Shown here: positions 18,083-26,951 of the stretch, piece by piece
How the letters are laid out: each line of letters begins with the position of its first letter
How positions within the stretch are numbered: the first letter of the stretch is position 1
Origin: Mangrovivirga cuniculi
GTDB taxonomy: Bacteria > Bacteroidota > Bacteroidia > Cytophagales > Cyclobacteriaceae
NCBI RefSeq assembly: GCF_005166025.1
Contig: NZ_CP028923.1
Coordinates: 2,978,001-3,042,000, forward strand
Length of the DNA: 64,000 nt
Direction: 5' to 3'
Made by a program: the position numbers and the translations under genes
The notes under the pieces: model-generated
What the model was told of the DNA's origin: nothing
The model's input: only the letters and a program-made list of their open reading frames with translations
Databases searched by the model: none

Positions 18083-19360
18083 CAAAAATAGATTCGGCGA
18101 AGCCAATGCTTCGCATTTCTTGTCCGGCTCCAGGCATAGGCTTGCCCTTGGTTAATTCCTAATCTGATTAGGTTTTTACGCTTTCGCTCTCCTCCCCTTC
18201 ACCCTGTCCCATCGCTAAAATTGTCTACCAGACAATTTCTCAACGCTCTGTCCTCCAGTCATGCCAGATACAGTATCTTAGTCGGCATCGAAGCCACTCA
18301 TCGAGTTTCTTGAGTTTGGCGTTTATACTGCCCTGTCGGAAGTTATTTATCCAACCTCTGTATACTTCTTTGAGTTTCTGGATGCGCTCCTGAAAACTAT
18401 ATGGCAGAGTTTTTCTGGTAATTAGTTTGAGCTTGCGTTTCAAGGTCTGCCATGCTGATGATTTGGCCACTAACTGATATTTGCCTCGTTTTCCCTTTTC
18501 GTAGGTCGGCATAAAGCCATGACCCAATACTTCAAAAGTACCAGGTCGTCTTACCCCACTTTTCTGCCTGTTAATTGGTAGTTCTAATTTTCCATTTAGG
18601 AAGTTAGCTACATCCTTGCTGATCTGGTTTGCTTCGGCTTTCGATTTTGTATAAATACTAAAGTCGTCAGCATAGCGAATGAACTTATATCCTTTTTCTT
18701 TCAGATACTTGTCCAGTTGATCAAGCAGGATATTTGACAGCAGGGGACTAAGGGGACTGCCTTGAGGCACGCCCCTTCTACGCTTATACAATCTACCATT
18801 TATCTGTATCGGTGATCTAAGCCATTTTCTAATCAACCTAAGGGTTGTCTGGCATTTTACCCGATTGTAGATCAGTTGTAGGATTTTGTAGTGCTGAACT
18901 TCGTCAAAGAAACTCTTCAGGTCAATATCGACTATATCCTGATATCCATCCCTTCGCACAACCTGGCTCAAAGCTCTCGCTTTGCCCTATATTTCAGGTT
19001 TTGTCGAACAGTTTGTTGAGTATTCTTCTGTGGGCGGAAGCCATAGCTTTCTGGTTCAAAGGTCAATTCGAACTTGGCGGCTAGTTGTTGACTAACTGCC
19101 TGTTGAAGCCAGCGATCTACTACTGTAGGGACTCCGAGTAGTCTTGTTTTGCCCTTCTCCTTTGGGATTTCCACTCCTTTGATCGGGTCTGACAAGTATT
19201 TACGGTTTAGCACATCAAGGATAATTTCAGGTCGATGCTGTTTGAGGTAATCGCCCAGTTGATCTGTGCTCATACCGTCGATGCCCGCTGCGCCCTTGTT
19301 ACTCACCACTTGGCGGTAGGCTTTTGTCAGGTTTCTCGCATGTAGTACTTTCTCTATCAT
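18083..19360 (-). pseudogene. ltrA: Group II intron reverse transcriptase/maturase, broken
   Basis: The N-terminal piece (18968-19360) holds RT motifs 0-2, including IPKEKGKTRLLGVPTVVDRWLQQA and YGFRPQKNT. The second piece (18240-18971), in another frame, has DIDLKSFFDEV, GVPQGSPLSPLLSNILL and the active-site YADD. Between them, after LKY and before DGYQDIVDIDL, about 32 extra bases with a CAAAGC/GCTTTG palindrome shift the frame. After RYCIWHDWRTER the frame stops early, while downstream bases still encode GQAYAWSRTR in another frame, the remains of the maturase C terminus. At least two lesions make activity unlikely. Confidence 0.85.
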
Positions 19361-19634
19361 TAAGTATTAATCTTGTCCGCTTAAGTGAGGGCTATCCCAG
19401 GTTACTGGCATTCCAACACGAATTGAGACACGTTTGACGTTCAGCCCTTCCCAACTTTGTGAGGCCTCTGTCGTTATCCGTTTCGGTGACAGCTCGTTTG
19501 CCTGTTGGTACTATGGCATCTGCTGACTTCTCAAACTATATTAGCTTGAGATCTCCCCGGGTAAGGGCAGATTCCTTCCTCCGATCCCTGCGACATCTAC
19601 CAGATAAGGATTGTTGGTTACGGGCTTTGCAATG

Positions 19635-19865
19635 ATCCCGAGAACGGGACAGGTAGTGCTTACTTACCCTCCTCGTCAGGCCTCTGTATGTCGTTTCCCG
19701 ATGAATGCGGGACAGGCTCTGTTCGTCAGTACCGGATTTTGTAGTCTCGCTTCCTTCACTGCATACCTCACGGTAAACCAGCCCCGAAGAATCGGGACAG
19801 GCTTTGCGACTTACTAACAGGCTTCACCAACTCGCCTGTAAGGGATCCCGTGAAAACGGGACAGG
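19635..19865. repeat. Four CCCG...CGGGACAGG mini-hairpins
   Basis: Copies at 19635-19653, 19695-19716, 19782-19801 and 19845-19865. Each is 19-22 nt with the form (T/C)CCCG, a 3-7 nt loop, then CGGGACAGG. Loops differ (AGAA, ATGAATG, AAGAAT, TGAAAA), while the stem and the ACAGG tail are constant. All four lie in the 5' RNA part of the intron, spaced 60-87 bp apart. Confidence 0.8.
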
Positions 19866-19937
19866 CTATTGCACCCTCTGGAATATTATGGTATATTCAA
19901 AACCAAAAAAAAACTGCCCATGCCGGGCACACACACT

Positions 19938-19984
19938 ATATAACAAAACATAGCTGCCCTTTAGGTCAGCAACGTTTGTTATAT
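19938..19984. other. 47-nt hairpin at the intron boundary
   Basis: The outer stem ATATAACAAA pairs with TTTGTTATAT (10 bp). An unpaired zone follows, then GCTGCC pairs with GGTCAGC, leaving one bulged base, around the loop CTTTA. Two paired blocks separated by a mismatch zone, with one extrahelical base, is the plan of an attC site. It could equally be a terminator. It ends 26 bp before the ATG at 20011. Confidence 0.6.
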
Positions 19985-20010
19985 TTAACGTTACCTTAAA
20001 TATTATTTAA

Positions 20011-20997
20011 ATGAAAAATCTGTTTCTGGTATTGGTATTATTAAGTGCTGTGAGTCAGCAAATCTCTGCTCAAAGAACAATTAATTTTAGTGGAAAAATT
20101 AATAATTTTGATTCATCAGAATTAGTCTATTTACGATTGAAAGACAGCACAATCCCCCTAGAAATAAATACTGACGGAACCTTTTCAGTTGAACAAAATA
20201 TTGATCAGAAAACATTCTTTTTTAGCCTTTCTAAAATTTCTAAAAATGGCAAATTAGAGCCTCAAACACCCTTAATTTGGTCAGACAAAGACAGCGTGTT
20301 TCTTGAGCTGGACTGGATTAATAAATCATATCAATTTAAAGACTCAATGCCCTTTCAGACAACTTCTGAAAAACTTGAAGGCGTGAATGATAATCAACAA
20401 ATAAAACTCATACTAAATAATCCAAATACGCTACCAAGTCTCTACTTTGCCAGCAAGAATAAAGAAAACATTTCTTTGTCAGACTTGGAAAAAATTATGA
20501 AATCAATTGATCAGGAGTATAAAAATACTATTTACGTTAAACGCATAGAAAGTTATCTTTTGGCAAAGAAAAAGACTCCTTTGAGAAAAGGGGACAGAAT
20601 TGAAAACTTTAAACTACCCAATAAAGATGGTGAGCTTATTTCAGTGGTAACTGACAGAAATAAGCCCCAGGTAATTGCCTTGTTTTCATCCGGCTGTTCA
20701 TATTCGATTGCGAGTATCGATCTTCTGAAACAACTTTCGGAATTAAATACAAACAAAATTGAAATCGTGACTATTTGGGACGATGAAACCAAAGAAACCT
20801 GGCGTAATTCTCATCAAGATCAAAAAAGTAAAATATCATGGACAAACCTCTGGGATGAATTCGGATATGCAGCAACCTATCTGGATCGCAAATTGTGGCC
20901 AACCTTTTACATAATTAATGAAAATGGTGAGTTAACTCAAATATTAGAGGGCTATGATAAGAAAACTGCCAGGGGATTAAAAAAACTAGTAGAATAA
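20011..20997 (+). CDS. Secreted thioredoxin-fold (TlpA-like) protein
   Basis: The 328-residue protein has a signal peptide (1-20, ending ISAQ), an N-terminal beta-rich domain of the kind found before TlpA domains in Bacteroidota, and a C-terminal thioredoxin-like domain from about residue 190 (LRKGDRIENFKLPNKDGE). The usual CxxC is replaced by CSYS at 229-232, so only one redox cysteine remains. The cis-Pro region is present (LWPTFYIIN). It may be a periplasmic reductase with a monothiol mechanism or a non-redox binding protein. Confidence 0.8.
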   Translation: MKNLFLVLVLLSAVSQQISAQRTINFSGKINNFDSSELVYLRLKDSTIPLEINTDGTFSVEQNIDQKTFFFSLSKISKNGKLEPQTPLIWSDKDSVFLELDWINKSYQFKDSMPFQTTSEKLEGVNDNQQIKLILNNPNTLPSLYFASKNKENISLSDLEKIMKSIDQEYKNTIYVKRIESYLLAKKKTPLRKGDRIENFKLPNKDGELISVVTDRNKPQVIALFSSGCSYSIASIDLLKQLSELNTNKIEIVTIWDDETKETWRNSHQDQKSKISWTNLWDEFGYAATYLDRKLWPTFYIINENGELTQILEGYDKKTARGLKKLVE

Positions 20998-21157
20998 TAT
21001 CGCATCAATCAATATTTAAATTATTAATGATTTCTGATTAACGTAAATTTTGTGCCTTTAAACCGATTTTAATCGTATTGGACTTTAAAGTAATTAAAAA
21101 CCACAATTTTTACATTAGTTTAAAGGTCGCTATAACGAAAATTATATTTAAGAGTAA

Positions 21158-22005
21158 ATGAAATACGTAGTTATTATCCTTTTTTTGACAATGTCACAAA
21201 TAGCTATTTGTCAAAACACAATTATTTGGAAAGTTTCAGATACTCTAAATCAGAAAACCTCATTCATCATTGGGACCCATCATCAATTTGGTAATTCATT
21301 TGTAGATTCAATTCCTGTAATTAAAGAATTACTATACAGTTCTGAACTCGCAGTATTTGAATCAATAATCGACATAAAGAACACTCAAAAAATGATTAAT
21401 TCCAGAGAATAATCTCTGGAAATCAAAAAAAACTAAAGAAAAAAGATTTTGAAAAATTAAAATCAATATCAGAAAGCTGGGAAATTGACCTATATAAGCT
21501 TCAACCTATAGAAATAAGCTTAAAATTACGACAAGTATTTATAAAAACTAAGTGTAAGACGGTACATGGTACTGATGACTTTAATCATTTTGATAATTAC
21601 CTTATTCACCTTTCAAAAGAAAAAGGAATTAAAATATTTGGACTGGAGACAGATACTCTGCAATTAAGTTTAATAAAAAAAGAAAATAATCCTTCCTGGA
21701 AGAGTGAACGTAAAACAATTAGTTTTTGGATAAATCAACTAACAACAGAAACCCCTGATTTGAGTCCTTGTGCATTTACAAACCGATACAGGAATTTTGA
21801 CTTAGATTACAAATTCGATGAAGAGTGTAATAAAGACATTTTGATATTTCAAAGAAACATTAACTGGATGCAAAAAATCCCTGATTTATTAAGAACCAAC
21901 AATGTTTTTATCGCAGTGGGCTATTTACACTTAACCAGAAAATGCGGGCTTCTTGAACAGTTGAGATATAACGGATTTAAAGTAGAACCTGTAAAATTAA
22001 ATTGA
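21158..22005 (+). pseudogene. TraB/GumN-family protein, frameshifted
   Basis: The first frame (21158-21412) has a signal peptide and IIWKVSDTLNQKTSFIIGTHHQFG, the start of TraB/GumN proteins. It stops at 21410. The protein continues in the +2-shifted frame from about 21405, with ...KKDFEKLKSISESW, GLETDTLQLSL and the hallmark C terminus NNVFIAVGYLHL followed by GLLEQLRYNGFKV. A one-base indel just before 21410 would restore about 281 residues. The rest of the frame is clean, so this is either a recent mutation or a sequencing error. Confidence 0.8.
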
Positions 22006-22028
22006 AATCTGCCCTGTTAGCGCCTACT

Positions 22029-22055
22029 AGCACAAGATTGATCTTGTGCTTTTAT
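22029..22055 (+). terminator. Intrinsic terminator
   Basis: AGCACAAGAT and ATCTTGTGCT form a perfect 10-bp stem with a 2-base centre, followed by TTTTAT. It lies 24 bp after the TraB-like gene. Confidence 0.85.
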
Positions 22056-22089
22056 ATTCTTCAAAAATCCTCCACTCTTCTTATCCATT

Positions 22090-22250
22090 AGTAAACTTAT
22101 TCTAACAGGTATAAATTTAAGAAAAAGTTTGATTATGATTGGAAAGCAGGTATTTTTGACTTTTACAGGAATTTATTAACAACCAAAACAACGATAGTTA
22201 TAGTAAGTCTTGAAAGTCACCCGGTGGCTTAGATACCCATGTTATAGCCA
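22090..22250 (+). repeat. Dispersed leader repeat R-B, copy 2
   Basis: Same block order as at 15175: TAACAGGTATAAATTTAAG, GAAAAAGTTTGATT, AGGAATTTATTAACAACC, AACGATAGTTATAG. The right end forms an AAGTCACC/GGTGGCTT stem with one mismatch. The lipoprotein ATG (22267) follows 17 bp later. Confidence 0.75.
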
Positions 22251-22266
22251 AATAGATCTACACAAC

Positions 22267-23502
22267 ATGAAGAGAATAATTATTTCTTTGTCGGCAATCC
22301 TCATACTGATGAGTTGTAATAGACGGGAACCGAACGACATTGAAAGAAAAATCACAGAAAGCATTAGGCTATCAATAAATGAGAGGAATTATGACTTAAT
22401 CAAACCTTATTTATCAAAAGATTTTCATTTCGAAGGTAGTGATATCAACACCTCCTTTACTTCTCTATATTCTTACCTGAATTTTAAATTATCAGCTAGT
22501 ATATCAAAAATAGATGTTAATTATGTCAAGGATATTAATGACTCGTTAGTTTTCATAAAGGGAGTGAAACATTATGAAAATTATGATTCAGATGATCTTG
22601 AAATCACTTATAAATTAACTAATGAAGGGGCAAAAATAACAAAGATAAACAGAATCCGTCCTCATAAATTTCCTGTAATAACAAGAGCCTCATATAAAAA
22701 TGAAGAAATCTTTGGAGATGACCCTGTAAATAACATTGAGAACTTAAATGTTCTGGATAATTCAACTGCTGATTCAATAAGTAATGTTGGTTATACAATA
22801 TACTATGATAAAGAACTAAAAAATGAAAGTGAATTATCTCTTATACTCTTCGAGCATCTGGATAGCCTACTGACTAACAAATTTAAAATCAACAATATTG
22901 AGCGGGAAAATCTTTTTTTAACGACAATCAATTCAAATAACACGGTAATCATAGGTAAAAACAGAGACATCCCCTGGACTATGGGTTTATACGAATCAGA
23001 TAGTATCAATAATGTTAATTTGACCAGTAAGATAGGACACACCTTTTCGCATGAAATAATTGAAGGAACTTTAGTTCAAAAATATAATCTAAAAGGATAC
23101 AAGTTTAGGTGGTTTAGAGACGGCTTGTCTGAATACATTGCCTATGAATACTGCAAAATTATTGCACCAAAAGAAGCTGAAAGTTATTTTATAGATAAAA
23201 GACTCACCGCTGCCTCCAGGTTTGCTAAAAATGGCAACCTTTTAGACTGGAGAGCTAATGGACCGATAGAGCATGTGGATAAAGGGAAATTGTACGGTTC
23301 GGAATTCATTTATTATAACGAAGTAGGTCAATACGGAAGAGCTTTTAAGTTTTTCAAAGATTTATTTGAAAATAACGATGAATCATTAATTAAAATCCTT
23401 AAAGAAATTGAGGAGCGTGAAGATATTTCTAATGAGGAGCTATTAGAAATCATGTCTGAGATCACCAATAAGAACATCACTAAGTTAATTAGTAATTATT
23501 AA
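22267..23502 (+). CDS. Lipoprotein with degenerate zinc-peptidase-like domain
   Basis: A TTG start at 22210 is possible, but ATG 22267 gives a lipoprotein signal ending LILMSC (411 residues), so I use it. The N-terminal third resembles a small ligand-binding or DUF4440-like region. The C-terminal half contains SHEIIEGTL (HEIIE, 262-266) and WFRDGLSEYIAYEY (282-295), which in gluzincin-type peptidases would be HExxH followed by the WFxEGxAEY helix. The second His is Glu here, so classic zinc catalysis is doubtful. It is directly preceded by the R-B leader. Confidence 0.75.
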   Translation: MKRIIISLSAILILMSCNRREPNDIERKITESIRLSINERNYDLIKPYLSKDFHFEGSDINTSFTSLYSYLNFKLSASISKIDVNYVKDINDSLVFIKGVKHYENYDSDDLEITYKLTNEGAKITKINRIRPHKFPVITRASYKNEEIFGDDPVNNIENLNVLDNSTADSISNVGYTIYYDKELKNESELSLILFEHLDSLLTNKFKINNIERENLFLTTINSNNTVIIGKNRDIPWTMGLYESDSINNVNLTSKIGHTFSHEIIEGTLVQKYNLKGYKFRWFRDGLSEYIAYEYCKIIAPKEAESYFIDKRLTAASRFAKNGNLLDWRANGPIEHVDKGKLYGSEFIYYNEVGQYGRAFKFFKDLFENNDESLIKILKEIEEREDISNEELLEIMSEITNKNITKLISNY

Positions 23503-23803
23503 ACTGGTTTTAGAACTGTGGTTTGGCCAGAATTTAAAGGATGATAGGAATCCAAACGTATATTGGATAGAAATCAATCTCAACAGGACATGGGAAATTT
23601 TAATCAAAAAAAGTTTTATTCAAAAATAAAATCATTAGGGTAATGCAATCGTGCATTCAATTCAATTTTTAACGAAAATAGGAGTTTTATTACAGCCCCA
23701 TTTTTTTCACTTATTATAAATCATAAACCTAAAGATTATTTGTTAAATTGTTTTTTTAGTAAAATCATAATTTTCAAAATACCTCAATCACAGAATTAAT
23801 CCA
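23503..23803. other. Intergenic, no feature seen
   Basis: AT-rich stretch of 301 bp with no frame of gene length, no clear hairpin with T-run and no recognisable repeat. It presumably holds the promoter of the GAF sensor gene, but I find no exact TAnnTTTG element. Confidence 0.5.
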
Positions 23804-25411
23804 ATGTTTAAATCAGTAAGGATATTTTTTCTTCGATATGCTTTTACGGTAAGTATCGTGCTTGTAGGACTTCTAATCATCCAAAATGCTCTGATGACAT
23901 TTTATGGAGACCAGGCATTTAAAGAAAAACGCGAAACAGAAGAGGCATACCGGGAGGTGAATGAAATGCTCGAAGCAAATACTCTTTTTATCAACCTAAT
24001 GGATTTGGGTTTAAGGGGTTTTCATATGATGAAAAAAGAAAATTTTGCTGAGCCTTATGATATTGCAATGGAGCAATATCAAGACAATTTTATCACACTG
24101 GAAAATAAACTTCAAGAACTTGATTACCCAAATATGGATGAAGTTCAAACTCTTGAAAATCAGACCGAGCGATATGCCAGCTTAGTTAGCCGTGGGATCA
24201 ACTTTGTTAAAAACGAAAAATATGATGAAGCGGTACAATTATTCGAGTCAGATCCCGGATTTGAGCTATATATTTCTTCTCGTCCAATCGTAGAAAATAT
24301 TGAAAATTATATTAACGAGTTAAATGCGGAAGCCACAGCACGGTATAATCGCATTAAAAACATTACTACCGCCTCACAGATTTTTACAATTGCCCTGGGA
24401 ATTCCCGTATTAATCATCGCATTAATAAGAATCATTCGACAGGAAAGAAGAATTTTAAGATTATTTAAAAATCTTGAACAAAGTAACCAACGATATATAT
24501 TCAAAGAAAATGGGAACAGAAAAAGCAGCAAAAACATTCTTAAGCAAGGTGAAATAATAGATAGAATAGTGGCCAATCTAAAGAAAGCTTCCACATTTAT
24601 TCAAAGTATCACCAAAGGAAATCTCGATGTAGTCTGGGAGGGAATGGACGAACAGGCACGAGCTGAAAATTCCGGCACCATAGCTGGTGAACTCCTTCAG
24701 ATGAGAGATCAACTCATCGAGGTCAATAAAGAAGAAGAAAAACGCAAATGGGTCACAGAAGGTGTCGCTAATTTTTCAGACCTGGTTCGGGAACATAAGG
24801 AAGACTTTGATATGCTTTCAACTAAAGTGATCTCCTACATAGTAAAATATACTAATTCCAACCAGGGAGGGCTTTACCTGTTAAATGAAACAGAAGACGA
24901 TCCTTACTTAGAATTAACAAGCCTTTACGCTTACGACAAACAAAAATTTGAAAATCAACGCATCCCTGTAGGCGTCGGGCTAATTGGCGAAGCATTCAGA
25001 GAGGGTGAAATCGCATTATACAAAGATATTCCTGATAATTATATCAATATTACTTCTGGGCTTGGTGAAGGCCTGCCACGAAATCTGATTATTGTCCCGA
25101 TAAAAACAGATGAGAAAACGTTGGGAGCACTCGAGATGGCCTCTTTTGAGCTCTATTTAGATCATCATATTGAATTCTTGGAGCGTATTGCTCTAACTCT
25201 TGGATCAGAAATAGCCACGAGTAAATCAAATATTTTAAACAAAAAATTGCTGCAGATCAGTAAGGAAAATGAAGAGATTCTGCAATCACAGGAAGAAGAA
25301 ATGCGGCAAAATATGGAAGAGTTACAAGCTACCCAGGAAGAGCTGGAAAGACAGAAAAAAGAGTTAGAAGATAAAATTACGGTGCTGGAAGAAAAGCTGG
25401 CTCAGAAATAG
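23804..25411 (+). CDS. Membrane GAF-domain sensor with C-terminal coiled coil
   Basis: 535 residues. A first membrane helix (about 7-28), a periplasmic helical bundle of about 165 residues (four-helix sensor type), a second helix (about 195-215), a HAMP-like linker, then a GAF domain containing VGVGLIGEAFREGEIALYKDIP and NLIIVPIKTDEKTLGALEMASF. The last 60 residues are a Glu/Gln-rich coiled coil (NEEILQSQEEEMRQNMEEL). No kinase, cyclase or receptor-signalling domain follows, so it must signal through a partner protein. No partner is adjacent. Confidence 0.88.
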   Translation: MFKSVRIFFLRYAFTVSIVLVGLLIIQNALMTFYGDQAFKEKRETEEAYREVNEMLEANTLFINLMDLGLRGFHMMKKENFAEPYDIAMEQYQDNFITLENKLQELDYPNMDEVQTLENQTERYASLVSRGINFVKNEKYDEAVQLFESDPGFELYISSRPIVENIENYINELNAEATARYNRIKNITTASQIFTIALGIPVLIIALIRIIRQERRILRLFKNLEQSNQRYIFKENGNRKSSKNILKQGEIIDRIVANLKKASTFIQSITKGNLDVVWEGMDEQARAENSGTIAGELLQMRDQLIEVNKEEEKRKWVTEGVANFSDLVREHKEDFDMLSTKVISYIVKYTNSNQGGLYLLNETEDDPYLELTSLYAYDKQKFENQRIPVGVGLIGEAFREGEIALYKDIPDNYINITSGLGEGLPRNLIIVPIKTDEKTLGALEMASFELYLDHHIEFLERIALTLGSEIATSKSNILNKKLLQISKENEEILQSQEEEMRQNMEELQATQEELERQKKELEDKITVLEEKLAQK

Positions 25412-25513
25412 TCGGTGAAAATTCCAAATTAATCATTTTGATAATTTGGTAACATAAAATTTAAGAACAAGATGCTTTTTCACACTTATCTATATTTTTA
25501 CCTCATTTCCACA

Positions 25514-26542
25514 TTACTTCTTTTCCAATAAATAAGTATAAGCTTCCATACCTCTAGTATGCTCAAAAATAACTTTTAAAACTCCGGTGACCGGAAGGGC
25601 AATAATCGCTCCCACTATTCCCCAGATAGTAGAAAAGAGAATAATACAAAAAACAGTGATAAATGGGTTTAAATTGATTTCATCCCCGATAATCCAAGGT
25701 GTAAGAACATAACTTTCAAATAGTTGAGCCACAGTCATTACTCCTATTACAATCAGCGCCGGGGTGGTCCCTGAGTATAAAAAAGCCAGGATCACTGCAA
25801 TACCTCCTCCAATAATATTTCCTATATAAGGTATAATTGAAAAAAGTGCAGCGAAAAGAGCTAGAAATAATGCATAGGGAACCGAACCAATTGTAAAGCC
25901 AAGATAATAGATACCGAACAAAAAAATCATGACCTTACTTTTACCCAGTAAATAGTTATTGATAGTACTTGAAGAGTTACTTAAAAGAGACTTCATTGCA
26001 GTTTCATTGGAAGAACTTTTTAGAAAAAAATTGATAAATGTCTGTTTCTGCATTAAAAAAAGCACAATGTACACGAGTACGAGGAGTGATTGAGACAATA
26101 AACTTGTGAATGACGAAAGGAAAGCACCTGCTAGCCCTTCCAGCTTATTGACCAAATTCCTGTTATTCTCAATGTAATTCTTAATATTCCAATTTAAAGT
26201 CTGATTAGCCCACTCTGTAAAACTATTCAGTTTTTCTGTTGCCTTTTCCTTTATGGTTGGCCAATCATCGGTTATCGTACTCACCTGCCAGCCTATCAAC
26301 CAGGTTAATAAAGAAAAAACGACAATCATCAGTAAAATAGATATGGTTATGGCCAGCCAGTTTGGAAGGCCCCATTGTTTTAATTTTTTGGTTGGTATAT
26401 CTAATAAAACAGCGATTATGGCAGCAATCAACACTGGCATCAACAGATCAGCACCCAGATAGAAAATTGCTGTAATTCCAACGACAATTAGTAAAGCCTT
26501 TATTAAGTAACTTCCGGAGATCTCTATTTTCGATTCACTCAT
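25514..26542 (-). CDS. AI-2E-family transporter (PerM/YdiK type)
   Basis: The 342-residue membrane protein has the AI-2E family layout: two N-terminal helix pairs, a cytosolic helical stretch (WPTIKEKATEKLNSFTEWANQ) and C-terminal helices with FSIIPYIGNIIGGGIAVILAFL and the conserved WGIVGAIIALPVTGVLKVIFEH. The family includes TqsA and Na+/H+ antiporter-like members; transport of autoinducer-2 should not be assumed from the name. A single gene divergent from the 26952 gene, with structured DNA in between. Confidence 0.9.
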   Translation of the reverse strand: MSESKIEISGSYLIKALLIVVGITAIFYLGADLLMPVLIAAIIAVLLDIPTKKLKQWGLPNWLAITISILLMIVVFSLLTWLIGWQVSTITDDWPTIKEKATEKLNSFTEWANQTLNWNIKNYIENNRNLVNKLEGLAGAFLSSFTSLLSQSLLVLVYIVLFLMQKQTFINFFLKSSSNETAMKSLLSNSSSTINNYLLGKSKVMIFLFGIYYLGFTIGSVPYALFLALFAALFSIIPYIGNIIGGGIAVILAFLYSGTTPALIVIGVMTVAQLFESYVLTPWIIGDEINLNPFITVFCIILFSTIWGIVGAIIALPVTGVLKVIFEHTRGMEAYTYLLEKK

Positions 26543-26638
26543 GAGCCTGTTTTTTTAGTGGGTTTTGGTAAGCATAGAGATATTAAAGTTATAAAACAAA
26601 TTTTATTAATAGTTCATATACTTATTATATCTCCATGA

Positions 26639-26776
26639 CAGTGTTGCAAAATGAAAGGATTTGTATTCTATCCTTTGCAACACTTTCGCTACCCCCTTAA
26701 CTCAGAATATTTTTTAATTAAAGGGTTAAATCTCTAAATGACATCTTACCAATGAAATACCCAACATTGGGTATTT
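26639..26776. other. Two palindromes in a 409-bp gap
   Basis: AGTGTTGCA...AAGGAT pairs with ATCCTTTGCAACACT (26639-26689), with a 6-nt bulge. AAATACCCAA and TTGGGTATTT form a perfect 10-bp stem with a 2-nt centre (26755-26776). The second could be a terminator or an operator between divergent genes. The rest of 26543-26951 shows no gene. Confidence 0.5.
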
Positions 26777-26951
26777 ATTCTCTTTAGAATAATCCTGATA
26801 TTAAAAACTCATCAACGATTTTAACACCAGGACATATTCAAAAAAACAAGAATAATAAATATGCATTTTATACTATCTAAATGCATTAATAAAATCGCAC
26901 CATACCTGATCACCGGGTAAAGAATAATCAAACCAAAACAAACATGATATT

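Larger units (their letters stand above)
17732..19936 (-). mobile_element. Group II intron, probably inactive
   Basis: Read on the minus strand, the element begins with GTGTG and CCCGGCATGGGCA (5' boundary 19932-19936; a GT-repeat makes it uncertain by 4 bp). It ends with a stem-loop and CTACTCGAT at about 17732, the usual 3' end. It is about 2.2 kb with a maturase ORF in the expected place (domain IV), and a CCGTATAT...GTACGTACGG region resembling domain V shortly before the end. The maturase is broken and four small hairpins are present in the 5' RNA part. The 5' end abuts a long hairpin at 19938-19984. Confidence 0.85.

Noticed and set aside
19611-19817. 68-codon plus-strand frame in the intron
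   Set aside because: It lies entirely in the intron 5' RNA region and its residues follow from the mini-hairpins, not from a conserved protein.
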